From positions 1,872 through 17,265 of the forward strand of contig DLQW01000015.1 in the NCBI GenBank assembly GCA_002474405.1: DNA of 15,394 nucleotides, written 5' to 3'. The position numbers and the translations under genes were made by a program. Source of the stretch: Christensenella sp. UBA7597. Its GTDB lineage: Bacteria > Bacillota > Clostridia > Christensenellales > Borkfalkiaceae. The first letter of the stretch is position 1, and every line of letters starts with the position of its first letter. Of this stretch, positions 1 to 6,583 are shown piece by piece. The notes below the pieces were generated by a model. It was given only the letters and a program-made list of their open reading frames with translations. It made no database searches and was not told the DNA's origin.

Positions 1-943
1 CCGCCGTAATCGGAAAAATTTTATATTTCCTGCCGAATTTTTTCTTAAACGCCGTCAGGTTTTCCTTCGCTCCCGCCACGTCGCACTTGTTGCAAGCAAC
101 CACCTGCGGCAGTCCCGCCAGCTTCTCGCTGTATTCTTTCAGCTCCGCGTTAATCTGTTTGAAATCTTCTATCGGGTCGCGCCCCTCGCAGCCGGAAATA
201 TCCACCACGTGGCACAGCATCCGCGTGCGTTCGATATGCTTTAAAAAGTCGTGTCCCAGCCCCGCGCCCTTCGCTGCGCCCTCGATAAGTCCCGGAATAT
301 CCGCCGCCACAAACGTATCGTCGTAATAACGCACCACGCCGAGATTGGGAGAAAGCGTGGTGAAATGATAGTTTGCAATCTTCGGTTTCGCCGCCGAAAT
401 TTTCGAAAGCAGCGTGCTCTTTCCCACATTCGGGAAGCCCACAAGCCCTACGTCCGCTATCACTTTCATTTCCAGAATCACGGTATGCGGAAAGGCGCGC
501 TCGCCTTTCTGCGCGAAGTTGGGCGCGTGCCGCCGCGCCGTGGTAAACCGTACGTTGCCTTTGCCGCCGTTGCCGCCGCGCGCCACAAGAATTTTTTCGC
601 CGTCCGAAAACACGTCGCAAACGATTTTCCCCGTCTCTCCGTCTTTCACCAGCGTACCGAGCGGCACCGCGATTTCCACGTCCGCGCCGCCCTTGCCGCT
701 GCAACGGTTCGTGCCGCCGCGTTCGCCGTTGCCCGCCTCGAATTTCGATTTGAAACGGAACGAAAAAAGGTCGGTCATGTCCTTGTCTCCCACAAAATAG
801 ATATCGCCGCCCTTACCGCCGTCGCCGCCGTCCGGTCCGCACGCGGGTTTGCCTTTAAAGGCTTTGAACGAGTTCATTCCGTCGCCGCCGTCGCCCGCCT
901 TGATTGTAATTTTCACCTTGTCGGTGAACATACCTGTCGCCAT
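1..943 (-). CDS. obg: Obg-family GTPase (ObgE/CgtA), 3' end cut by window edge
   Basis: Obg is an essential ribosome-associated GTPase that takes part in 50S assembly and stress signalling; in Bacillus it also affects sporulation. The first 314 codons are present. Residues 5-160 form the glycine-rich Obg fold with repeated GGDGG/GGKGG blocks. The G domain follows: P-loop GFPNVGKS at 169-176, G3 DIPGLIEGA at 215-223 and G4 NKCD at 285-288. The visible protein stops at ITA, where the G5 motif begins. The C-terminal part lies beyond base 1. I chose the ATG at 943 because GGAG sits six bases upstream. The family often begins at the next Met (position 931, MFTDKVKI), which has no good ribosome-binding site, so the first four residues are uncertain. 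The gene has its own promoter. Identification is firm. Confidence 0.96.
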   Translation of the reverse strand, partial: MATGMFTDKVKITIKAGDGGDGMNSFKAFKGKPACGPDGGDGGKGGDIYFVGDKDMTDLFSFRFKSKFEAGNGERGGTNRCSGKGGADVEIAVPLGTLVKDGETGKIVCDVFSDGEKILVARGGNGGKGNVRFTTARRHAPNFAQKGERAFPHTVILEMKVIADVGLVGFPNVGKSTLLSKISAAKPKIANYHFTTLSPNLGVVRYYDDTFVAADIPGLIEGAAKGAGLGHDFLKHIERTRMLCHVVDISGCEGRDPIEDFKQINAELKEYSEKLAGLPQVVACNKCDVAGAKENLTAFKKKFGRKYKIFPITA

Positions 944-975
944 AAATTTCTCCGCATAAATAACGCTGTGCAATA

Positions 976-1004
976 AGTATAACAAAAAACGCAAAAAAAA
1001 TCAA
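976..1004 (-). promoter_or_regulatory. Sigma-A-type promoter of obg
   Basis: On the minus strand a -35 TTGATT (999-1004) and a -10 TATACT (976-981) are separated by exactly 17 bases, about 30 bases before the obg ATG. The -35 box and spacer overlap the terminator of the preceding sensor-kinase gene. Identified from matches to consensus only. Confidence 0.7.
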
Positions 1005-1019
1005 CGGGTTTCACCCGTT
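993..1019 (-). terminator. Rho-independent terminator after the sensor kinase gene
   Basis: On the minus strand, AACGGGT and ACCCGTT form a perfect 7-bp stem with a GAA loop (1003-1019). Two bases and then eight Ts follow (993-1000). It lies about 150 bases after the kinase stop codon and ends the regulator-kinase transcript. A second inverted repeat, TTTTCCG/CGGAAAA (1074-1080 and 1087-1093), lies upstream but has no T-run. Confidence 0.75.
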
Positions 1020-1168
1020 TCGTAACGGATTTTCCCGTCGTCTCTTAAATTCGGCTGTCCGCACCGCCGTTAATTTTCCGCCGCGACGGAAAAAGCACGG
1101 TTAAAAAGTTTCTTCCGCCCTCCGTTCCGCCGTTTCCGGATCCGTTCCGGCTGCCGTAAATTTTTCAA

Positions 1169-2620
1169 TCACAGCAGCGGAAACAACACGTAAAATTCGC
1201 AGCCTTTTCCCGCTTCCGAATTCACGCCGTAACGGAAATTGTGCTTTTCCAGCACCGTTTTCACAATCGAAAGCCCCAGCCCGGAGCCCTTCACGGGGCG
1301 TTTATGCGCCTCTTTCGAACGGTAATACCGGTTCCATATATCGCGCAGTTCTTCCTTTTTCACGCCCGCGCCCGTATCTTTCACCGAAAACATAATCTCG
1401 TTTTCTTCCCGCCGCAAAGCCACGATCACCCGCTTGTCCGCGCCCGTATAATTCACGGCGTTGCCCACAAGATTATAAATCACCTGCCCGATTTTCACGC
1501 GGTCCGCCTCGGTGTATAATCCGCGTTCGATATGCGTTTCGAACACATACCCCTGCGTTTCCGCAAGATACCCGAATTTTTCCAGCACCTGCGCCGTGAA
1601 CGCCGATAAATCGAACGTCTCTTTTTTAATTTCGTTCACGCCCGAAGAGATTTTCGAAAGGTCCAGAACGTCCGTTACCAGCTCCGTCAGCCGGTCGGCT
1701 TCGTCGATAATCACCTGCGCGTGCTTTTCGCGCTTCACGGGGTCGCCGCCCGAAATTTCCTGTATCATCGAAGCGTACGCCTTAATCATCGTCAGCGGCG
1801 TTTTGAAATCGTGCGAAACGTTGGCAATCAGTTCTTTCTGCATCGAATCGGCTTTGGAAATTTCGTCGCGCGCGAAATTCAGCGTTTCCGCCAGCGCGTC
1901 CGTTTCCGCCCCGTACGAAGATTGTCCGCGGAAGTCCACCGAGAAATCCCCCGCCGCCAGCTGCTTCGCCTTTTCCGTCATCTCCGCCAGAGGTCGCACG
2001 AGGAATCCCGAAACCGTCGCCGAAATCACAAACGAAAGCACCAGCACAAACACCGCGATCAGCACCGTTCTGCCGTTCAGCTGCCGCATCATCGCGCTGT
2101 TGATATCCAGCCTGCGGCTCACCAGCAGATACCCGTCGTTCGTTACGCCCACGTATACGCCTTCCGCGTCCGTCTTGCCCAGTTCGAAAACGCTTCCGCC
2201 CTGCGCCCCGCCGTTTTTCAGCTTCTGTATCAGATCTTTCGCCGCGGCTTTCGCCCCGTCGCTGATAACGTCGCCGCCGGAAACGGGATAAATCACTTCC
2301 CCGTTCTCGTCAAGCAGCGCCGCGCAAACGTTGCGTTCCGAAGAAACGGCGCGGAAAAAATCGCTGGGGTCGCTCGCCGCGCCGAACCTGTCCGCCAGCC
2401 GCTCGTAATCCGCTTTCACCCCGCTGCCCGCCGTAAACGTTTCTTTCATCGCCGCGTTTTCGTACGATTGTTTCAGTGCCACGCTCTGCGATACGCCGAA
2501 AAGCAGAACGATCAATAAGGAAAAAGCCGTGAACACCGCCCACAGCACGAAATAAATACTTCTTTTTTCCTTGCCCTTTTTAGGCTTTCGCGGCGTTCCC
2601 GCCTTTCTCTTTTCCGGCAT
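1169..2620 (-). CDS. Membrane sensor histidine kinase (HAMP, HisKA, HATPase)
   Basis: This 483-residue transmembrane kinase partners the OmpR-type regulator encoded just upstream. A basic cytoplasmic N-terminus precedes TM1 (about 22-44). An extracytoplasmic sensor region of about 140 residues follows, then TM2 (about 185-208) and a HAMP linker (about 208-260). The H-box NVSHDFKTPL places the phospho-accepting histidine at H270. The N-box is near 382-391 (YNLVGNAVNY), G1 is DTGAGV at 415-420 and G2 is GSGLGL at 445-450. The architecture resembles PhoR/WalK/VanS-type kinases, but no PAS domain is visible and the ligand cannot be read from sequence. The start is 60 bases after the regulator's stop codon, so the two are co-transcribed; the upstream GGGAAG is a mediocre ribosome-binding site. 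The transcript ends at the terminator near 993-1019. Confidence 0.93.
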   Translation of the reverse strand: MPEKRKAGTPRKPKKGKEKRSIYFVLWAVFTAFSLLIVLLFGVSQSVALKQSYENAAMKETFTAGSGVKADYERLADRFGAASDPSDFFRAVSSERNVCAALLDENGEVIYPVSGGDVISDGAKAAAKDLIQKLKNGGAQGGSVFELGKTDAEGVYVGVTNDGYLLVSRRLDINSAMMRQLNGRTVLIAVFVLVLSFVISATVSGFLVRPLAEMTEKAKQLAAGDFSVDFRGQSSYGAETDALAETLNFARDEISKADSMQKELIANVSHDFKTPLTMIKAYASMIQEISGGDPVKREKHAQVIIDEADRLTELVTDVLDLSKISSGVNEIKKETFDLSAFTAQVLEKFGYLAETQGYVFETHIERGLYTEADRVKIGQVIYNLVGNAVNYTGADKRVIVALRREENEIMFSVKDTGAGVKKEELRDIWNRYYRSKEAHKRPVKGSGLGLSIVKTVLEKHNFRYGVNSEAGKGCEFYVLFPLL

Positions 2621-2680
2621 CTTTCGCTTCCCGTCCGCCGCGCGTATCTCCCGCGGCGTTTTTCCTTTTTTCGGAACGCT

Positions 2681-3364
2681 TTACTGTTCCGCCGGCACTT
2701 CGAATTTATATCCGAGTCCGCGGAGCGTTACGATAAACTTTCTGTATTCTTTTAAATTCCCGCGCAGCATTTTCACGTGCGTATCCACCGTGCGGTCGTC
2801 TCCGTAAAAATCGAATCCCCACACGTCGTACAGCAGCTTTTCCCGCGTCAGAGCCAACCCCTGATTGCGCACGAAATAAAACAAAAGCTCGTATTCTTTC
2901 GGGGTGAGCACCGCTTTTTCGCCGTCCACGTACACGTTTCTGCCCGCCATGTCGATTTCCAGCCCTTCGAATTTCAGCACGCGGTTTTCGTCCTCTTTCT
3001 TCTTCGCCGCCTTGCGCTTCGTAACGGCGTGAATCCGCGCCATCACCTCTTTGGGCGAAAACGGCTTCGTTACGTAATCGTCCACGCCGATTTCAAACGC
3101 AAACAGCTTGTCGTATTCCTCGCCGCGCGCGGAAAGCATAATCACGGGCACGTCCTTATCCTTGCGGATTTCTTTCACCGCGGAAAAACCGTCCAGCTTC
3201 GGCATCATCACGTCCATCAGAATCAGGTCGTAATCGTTTTCGCGGCATTTTTTCACCGCCTCCATGCCGTCCGCCGCCTCGTCCGCTTCGTTCCCTTCGA
3301 ATTCCACGTATTCGCGCAGCACTCCGCGGATCATTTCCTCGTCGTCCACAATAAGTATCTTCAT
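2681..3364 (-). CDS. OmpR/PhoB-family response regulator
   Basis: This 227-residue two-domain transcription factor is phosphorylated by the downstream kinase. The receiver domain (1-115) has acidic residues D7/D8, phospho-acceptor D51 in LMDVMMPKLDG, S78 and K100, all the expected active-site positions. The C-terminal winged helix (about 128-222) carries the recognition-helix segment DDRTVDTHVKMLRGNL and a GLGYKF wing. The ATG at 3364 follows GGAGGG by seven bases. A -10 TATAAT and a pair of 11-bp-spaced repeats lie upstream, suggesting self-regulation. The Ddl-like ligase gene ends 245 bases upstream, so regulation of the envelope genes is plausible but inferred only from position. I assign no gene symbol because many paralogues look alike. 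Confidence 0.94.
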   Translation of the reverse strand: MKILIVDDEEMIRGVLREYVEFEGNEADEAADGMEAVKKCRENDYDLILMDVMMPKLDGFSAVKEIRKDKDVPVIMLSARGEEYDKLFAFEIGVDDYVTKPFSPKEVMARIHAVTKRKAAKKKEDENRVLKFEGLEIDMAGRNVYVDGEKAVLTPKEYELLFYFVRNQGLALTREKLLYDVWGFDFYGDDRTVDTHVKMLRGNLKEYRKFIVTLRGLGYKFEVPAEQ

Positions 3365-3439
3365 TTTTTCGCCCTCCGTACGTTTCGTCCGTCCGAAAAC
3401 GCCGCAGACTCCGCCCGCCCGCTTTTCGGATCTGCTTTA

Positions 3440-3468
3440 ATTATAAACACATTTATCGCGAAACGTAA
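3440..3468 (-). promoter_or_regulatory. Promoter of the response regulator-kinase operon
   Basis: A consensus -10 TATAAT lies at 3440-3445 on the minus strand, in an AT-rich island about 75 bases before the regulator ATG. The -35 region is poor (TTACGT at 17 bp spacing, or GTTACG at 18 bp). That is what an activator-dependent promoter with an upstream OmpR-type site would look like. Confidence 0.55.
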
Positions 3469-3503
3469 CACTTTACAGTGAAAAATAAGTGAAATTTTCA
3501 CTT
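3469..3503 (-). promoter_or_regulatory. Tandem TTTCACT repeats and hairpin upstream of the regulator
   Basis: On the minus strand TTTCACT occurs at 3488-3494 and again at 3477-3483, exactly 11 bp apart. That is the usual geometry for dimeric OmpR/PhoB-family binding, and the repeats sit directly upstream of the weak -35. The first copy also belongs to a near-palindrome, AAGTGAA-AAT-TTCACTT (3487-3503), followed by ATTTTT. An alternative is therefore a weak AT-rich terminator for the Ddl-like gene. A smaller palindrome, CACT-GTAA-AGTG, spans 3469-3480. Confidence 0.45.
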
Positions 3504-3609
3504 TTTGAACGAATCCCGCCGATTTGTATACATTCCGCCCCCCGCGGCGCCCGGATTCGCGGCAGCCCTTCCCCGTTCCGATTCCCGCACCGCGCAAAAT
3601 CATCGCATT

Positions 3610-4740
3610 TTATAAACGTACGCCGGCAAAACCCCGCTTTCCGCCCGTGTGCACGCCCGCCAGCACCCCCGTCTCCGGCAGAAGCGGCTCCCTGCGATTT
3701 CCGAAAAACGGCTCGTTCAGAAGGTCGGTCAAAAACTTCCGCCCGTCGATCAGCCGCTCGCAGAACAGATAATACGCCAGAGAACCGGGCACGGCGTTGA
3801 TCTCCCCCGCAAAAACGCCGCGATCGCTTACTAGAAAGTCCGCGCGCATCACGCCGAGCGTTTCCGCTCTGCGGTAAATTTCCCGCGTGTACGCCTGAAT
3901 TTTCCGCGCCTGTTCCCCGCCCGGCGCAACTCTGCCCCCGTCGTTTTGTTTTTCCTGCAGATATTTTTCTCTGAATCCGTACACGCCGCCGCCGAACGCC
4001 GTTTCGGGCTGCGACACGATAATTTCGCCTTTCTTTCTGTACGCCGCGCAGTTCACGTCCGCCTTGTTTTCGAGATACGGTTCGAATATTAACTTTTCCC
4101 CGTACAAAAACGCCTCTTCCGCCGCCTTTTTCAGCGCCGATTCTTCATAAACCGTCGCAATGCCTATCGAAGAGCCGGAACATGCCGGTTTTACGATCAG
4201 CGGAAACCCCAGTTTTTTCGCTTCGTCAAACGCCGCTTCGCCCCGCCGCACGTACTCCTGCCGTTCCAGCGCTGCATACGGCAGCACGGGCACGCCGATT
4301 TCGCGGAGGAACAGCTTCGTCAGTTCCTTATCCATGCTGAAAGCGCACGCCGCCACGGAAGGCGAAGCGGAAGGAATGTTATACAGCTCGCACAGCGCGG
4401 CAATCCCGCCGTTTTCACCCGCGCCGCCGTGGCAGCAATTCAGCGCGACGGAAATTTTCACGCGCGATTTCGCCCGATGCTTTTTCGGCGGAACGATCAA
4501 CAATTCGCCGCTTTGAAAAAAGCATTTCGAAAACGTATGTAACGGCAGCGGCTGTTCTTTGAAAACGTCCAGCGAGAACATTTCGGGCGAAGTATAAAAT
4601 TCGCCGTCGGAATGAATATACACGGGCACCGCGCGGAACAGCGCCGGGTCAATCGTTTTCAGAGCAAGCACGCCCGTCAGCACCGAAATTTCCCGCTCCG
4701 CCGATTTTCCGCCGAAAAACACCGCCACGTTACGAACCAT
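3610..4740 (-). CDS. D-Ala-D-Ala ligase-like ATP-grasp enzyme (divergent)
   Basis: This 376-residue cytoplasmic ATP-grasp ligase resembles Ddl/Van ligases, which join two D-amino (or hydroxy) acids using ATP. Retained features are GGKSAEREIS with E15 (first D-Ala contact), HGGAGENG (104-111), FSMDK (134-138), the ATP-binding VKPACSGSS (183-191), the omega-loop K259-Y260, R299 and D301, and metal ligands E313 and N315. The residues after the NxxPG signature differ from normal Ddl: E. coli DdlB has MTSHS there, this protein has SLAYY (320-324). This segment helps bind the second substrate, so the product may not be D-Ala-D-Ala. GGAGG lies nine bases before the ATG. It is the last gene of the operon, after the Mur ligase and the palindromic element. 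It could be the cell's only Ddl or a specialised paralogue; the window cannot decide. Confidence 0.85.
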   Translation of the reverse strand: MVRNVAVFFGGKSAEREISVLTGVLALKTIDPALFRAVPVYIHSDGEFYTSPEMFSLDVFKEQPLPLHTFSKCFFQSGELLIVPPKKHRAKSRVKISVALNCCHGGAGENGGIAALCELYNIPSASPSVAACAFSMDKELTKLFLREIGVPVLPYAALERQEYVRRGEAAFDEAKKLGFPLIVKPACSGSSIGIATVYEESALKKAAEEAFLYGEKLIFEPYLENKADVNCAAYRKKGEIIVSQPETAFGGGVYGFREKYLQEKQNDGGRVAPGGEQARKIQAYTREIYRRAETLGVMRADFLVSDRGVFAGEINAVPGSLAYYLFCERLIDGRKFLTDLLNEPFFGNRREPLLPETGVLAGVHTGGKRGFAGVRL

Positions 4741-4803
4741 AAAAAAATACCTCCGCGTTTTGAAAATTTTTCCGCTTTGGTATTTCGAATGGTAGATTTG
4801 ATG

Positions 4804-4822
4804 ATTGCCGCCTAATTGCCGC
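4804..4822. repeat. Two ATTGCCGC direct repeats, 11 bp apart
   Basis: ATTGCCGC occurs at 4804-4811 and 4815-4822 (GCGGCAAT on the minus strand). The 11-bp period is one helical turn. The repeats lie between the long palindrome and the ribosome-binding site of the Ddl-like gene. They could be part of the same element or a binding site; nothing more can be seen. Confidence 0.4.
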
Positions 4823-4842
4823 TCTTCAGGTGCGCGCTCGAA

Positions 4843-4962
4843 GCATTTGAAGAATGGTGCAGGTTGCGAGCTTTATCGAGTACGCCTGCAGCGAGTTTAC
4901 TAAGCGTAAATGAGCAAAGGCTCACGCAGATGAAGCCGCAAGATGCGCCATTATGCAAATGC
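4843..4962. repeat. ~120-bp imperfect palindrome (fold-back element or structured RNA)
   Basis: The outer arms at 4843-4860 and 4945-4962 pair at 15 of 18 positions. An inner pair, TTGCG-a-GCTT (4864-4873) with AAGCCGCAA (4933-4941), continues the stem. TTTAC-TAAGC-GTAAA (4896-4910) sits at the exact centre, and TGAGC-AAAG-GCTCA (4911-4924) is an additional or alternative hairpin. The element starts one base after the Mur ligase stop codon and ends about 100 bases before the Ddl-like start. Its base composition differs from the flanking genes, and I see no convincing reading frame. No transposase or clear target-site duplication is visible. Candidates are a MITE/REP-like repeat or an RNA structure controlling expression between the two ligase genes. 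I do not recognise an Rfam class. Confidence 0.65.
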
Positions 4963-4963
4963 G

Positions 4964-6583
4964 TTAATATATAGCGGGCACGTCGTTCAAAAACAGCACC
5001 GCATCCCCCGCCGCAAGCAGCTCGCCCAGCAGCGGAATCACCTCGTCGCGCGTGCGGTAAATCCGCAGATTTTCCTCCTTGCCGCCCGCCGTCAGGTATC
5101 CCTCTTTCACCGCCTCGGCGCCCGCATGAATAAACACGCCGTCGAACGCCGCCAGTTTCGCCCCCAGCGGACGATTGATCGCCTTATCTTCCAGCCCCGT
5201 TTCCACAATGCCGGGCGTTACCACGTACTTGCGCCCGCCGAACGCCGAAAGCACTTCCAGCGCCTGCGCCGCGCTTTTTTCGCTGGCGTTGTAGCCGTCG
5301 TCCAGCACGTACACGCCGTTTTCTTCCAGCAGCTGCAACCTGTGCGGCACCGGCTTCACCCGCGCCAGCCCCTTAAAAATTTCGTCCGCGCTTAAGCCCG
5401 CCTCCGCAGCGGCATATGCCGCTAACGCCGCGTTTTCCGCCGCCCCTCTGCCGAGAACGGACATTTCCACGCGCCGTTCCGCCGCCGTTCCGTTCGCGCA
5501 CAAATTCAGCTTAAACGAGGTTTTCAGCGGAAATCCGCCCACGTCCGCCACCGCCCCTGCGGGAACGAACACACATTTTTTCATCTCTTCCGCCGAAAGC
5601 TTGTCGCCGAAATCCGCATACACTTCCGCCCCGCAAATCGCTTTCTTTTCCGCACGGTCGATTAAAATCTTCTTTTCCGCAAAAATCTCTTCCACGCCGC
5701 CGAACGTTTCCGAATGTTGCCTGCATACCCCCGTAAACACGCCGTAATCCACGGGGAATAAATCGCAAAGTTCTTTAATATCCCCCGTTTTCGCCGCACC
5801 CATCTCCGCGATGAACACTTCCGCGCCGTCAAATTCCTTGCTTTCCAGCGTCTTTGCAATGCCGAGCGGCGTATTATACGATTCCGGCGTAGCGCACACG
5901 CGGTATTTTTCGCCGAGAATCGCGGCAAGCATGTTTTTCACGGACGTCTTTCCGTAACTTCCGGTAATCCCTATCACGATGCAGCCGTTTTCTTTCGCCT
6001 TTTTCAGCTTTTCCGAAGCGCGCCGCACGTATCTTGCGTTTCTCGGCAATTCGAACGCGCACGAAACCGCGTTGGAAAGTTCGAACAACGGCGGCAGAAG
6101 CAAAGGCACCGCGCAGACGGGCAACAGCGAAAACAGCGGGTACATTCTGCCCGGAATCACCTGTTCCAGCGCCGAAAACACGGCGACGATCGCATATACC
6201 GCCACGGCAAGCACAAACGCGTGCAACGCCGCCAGCCGCTTTGCGCGCCCCGTGGACACGAACGGCACTTTCAAGGGCGATTTCGATTCCGTCAGGCAGA
6301 ACAGCAACAAAAAAAACGTAAACGGCACCAAAGAAATCGTTTTTGCCATGCCCGCGCCGAGGAACGAAAAACACAGCGAAAACAGCGCGCACGTCAGCGT
6401 CAGCATTAAAAACAGCAGACACAAACGGTTATACCACAAATTATCCCGCCGTTTCAGCCAGGCGCGGAATCGCGCGTTTTTATAGCCGCACTGCTGCATC
6501 GCGCCCAGCATACGTATGCCCGCCGCGAAATACAGCGCCGTAGATAACAGCGTTATCGCTATTCTGCCCAAAAGCTCACTCAT
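4964..6583 (-). CDS. MurF-like Mur ligase with N-terminal membrane domain
   Basis: This 539-residue protein has an unusual layout. Residues 1-175 contain about five hydrophobic helices (roughly 5-26, 52-78, 82-99, 118-140, 148-175) in place of the soluble UDP-MurNAc-binding domain of MurF. From about residue 200 it is a Mur ligase: P-loop GITGSYGKTS (205-214), SYNTPLG (235-241), IAEMGAAKTGDI (258-269), HSETFG (290-295), and a C-terminal ligase domain with HRLQ (414-417) and LDDGYNASEKSA (427-438), the MurF D-Ala-D-Ala-binding region. Mur ligases form amide bonds through an acyl phosphate. Here the acceptor is probably membrane- or lipid-linked, which is inference. GGAGGAG lies eight bases before the ATG, and ATGA overlaps the hydrolase stop. 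It is unlikely to be the housekeeping MurF. The downstream Ddl-like enzyme is the obvious supplier of a dipeptide. Confidence 0.85.
   Translation of the reverse strand: MSELLGRIAITLLSTALYFAAGIRMLGAMQQCGYKNARFRAWLKRRDNLWYNRLCLLFLMLTLTCALFSLCFSFLGAGMAKTISLVPFTFFLLLFCLTESKSPLKVPFVSTGRAKRLAALHAFVLAVAVYAIVAVFSALEQVIPGRMYPLFSLLPVCAVPLLLPPLFELSNAVSCAFELPRNARYVRRASEKLKKAKENGCIVIGITGSYGKTSVKNMLAAILGEKYRVCATPESYNTPLGIAKTLESKEFDGAEVFIAEMGAAKTGDIKELCDLFPVDYGVFTGVCRQHSETFGGVEEIFAEKKILIDRAEKKAICGAEVYADFGDKLSAEEMKKCVFVPAGAVADVGGFPLKTSFKLNLCANGTAAERRVEMSVLGRGAAENAALAAYAAAEAGLSADEIFKGLARVKPVPHRLQLLEENGVYVLDDGYNASEKSAAQALEVLSAFGGRKYVVTPGIVETGLEDKAINRPLGAKLAAFDGVFIHAGAEAVKEGYLTAGGKEENLRIYRTRDEVIPLLGELLAAGDAVLFLNDVPAIY

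Noticed and set aside
251..976. 241-codon plus-strand open frame opposite obg
   Set aside because: Antisense to a clear Obg G-domain; Arg/His/Ala-rich shadow protein with no recognisable motif.
1074..1093. TTTTCCG/CGGAAAA hairpin as a second terminator after the kinase
   Set aside because: No T-run follows on either strand; the hairpin at 1003-1019 is clearly better.
3610..4740. Glycopeptide-resistance ligase (VanA/VanB type)
   Set aside because: The omega loop keeps K-Y as in Ddl, unlike the D-lactate ligases, and no vanH, vanX or vanT homologue is nearby.
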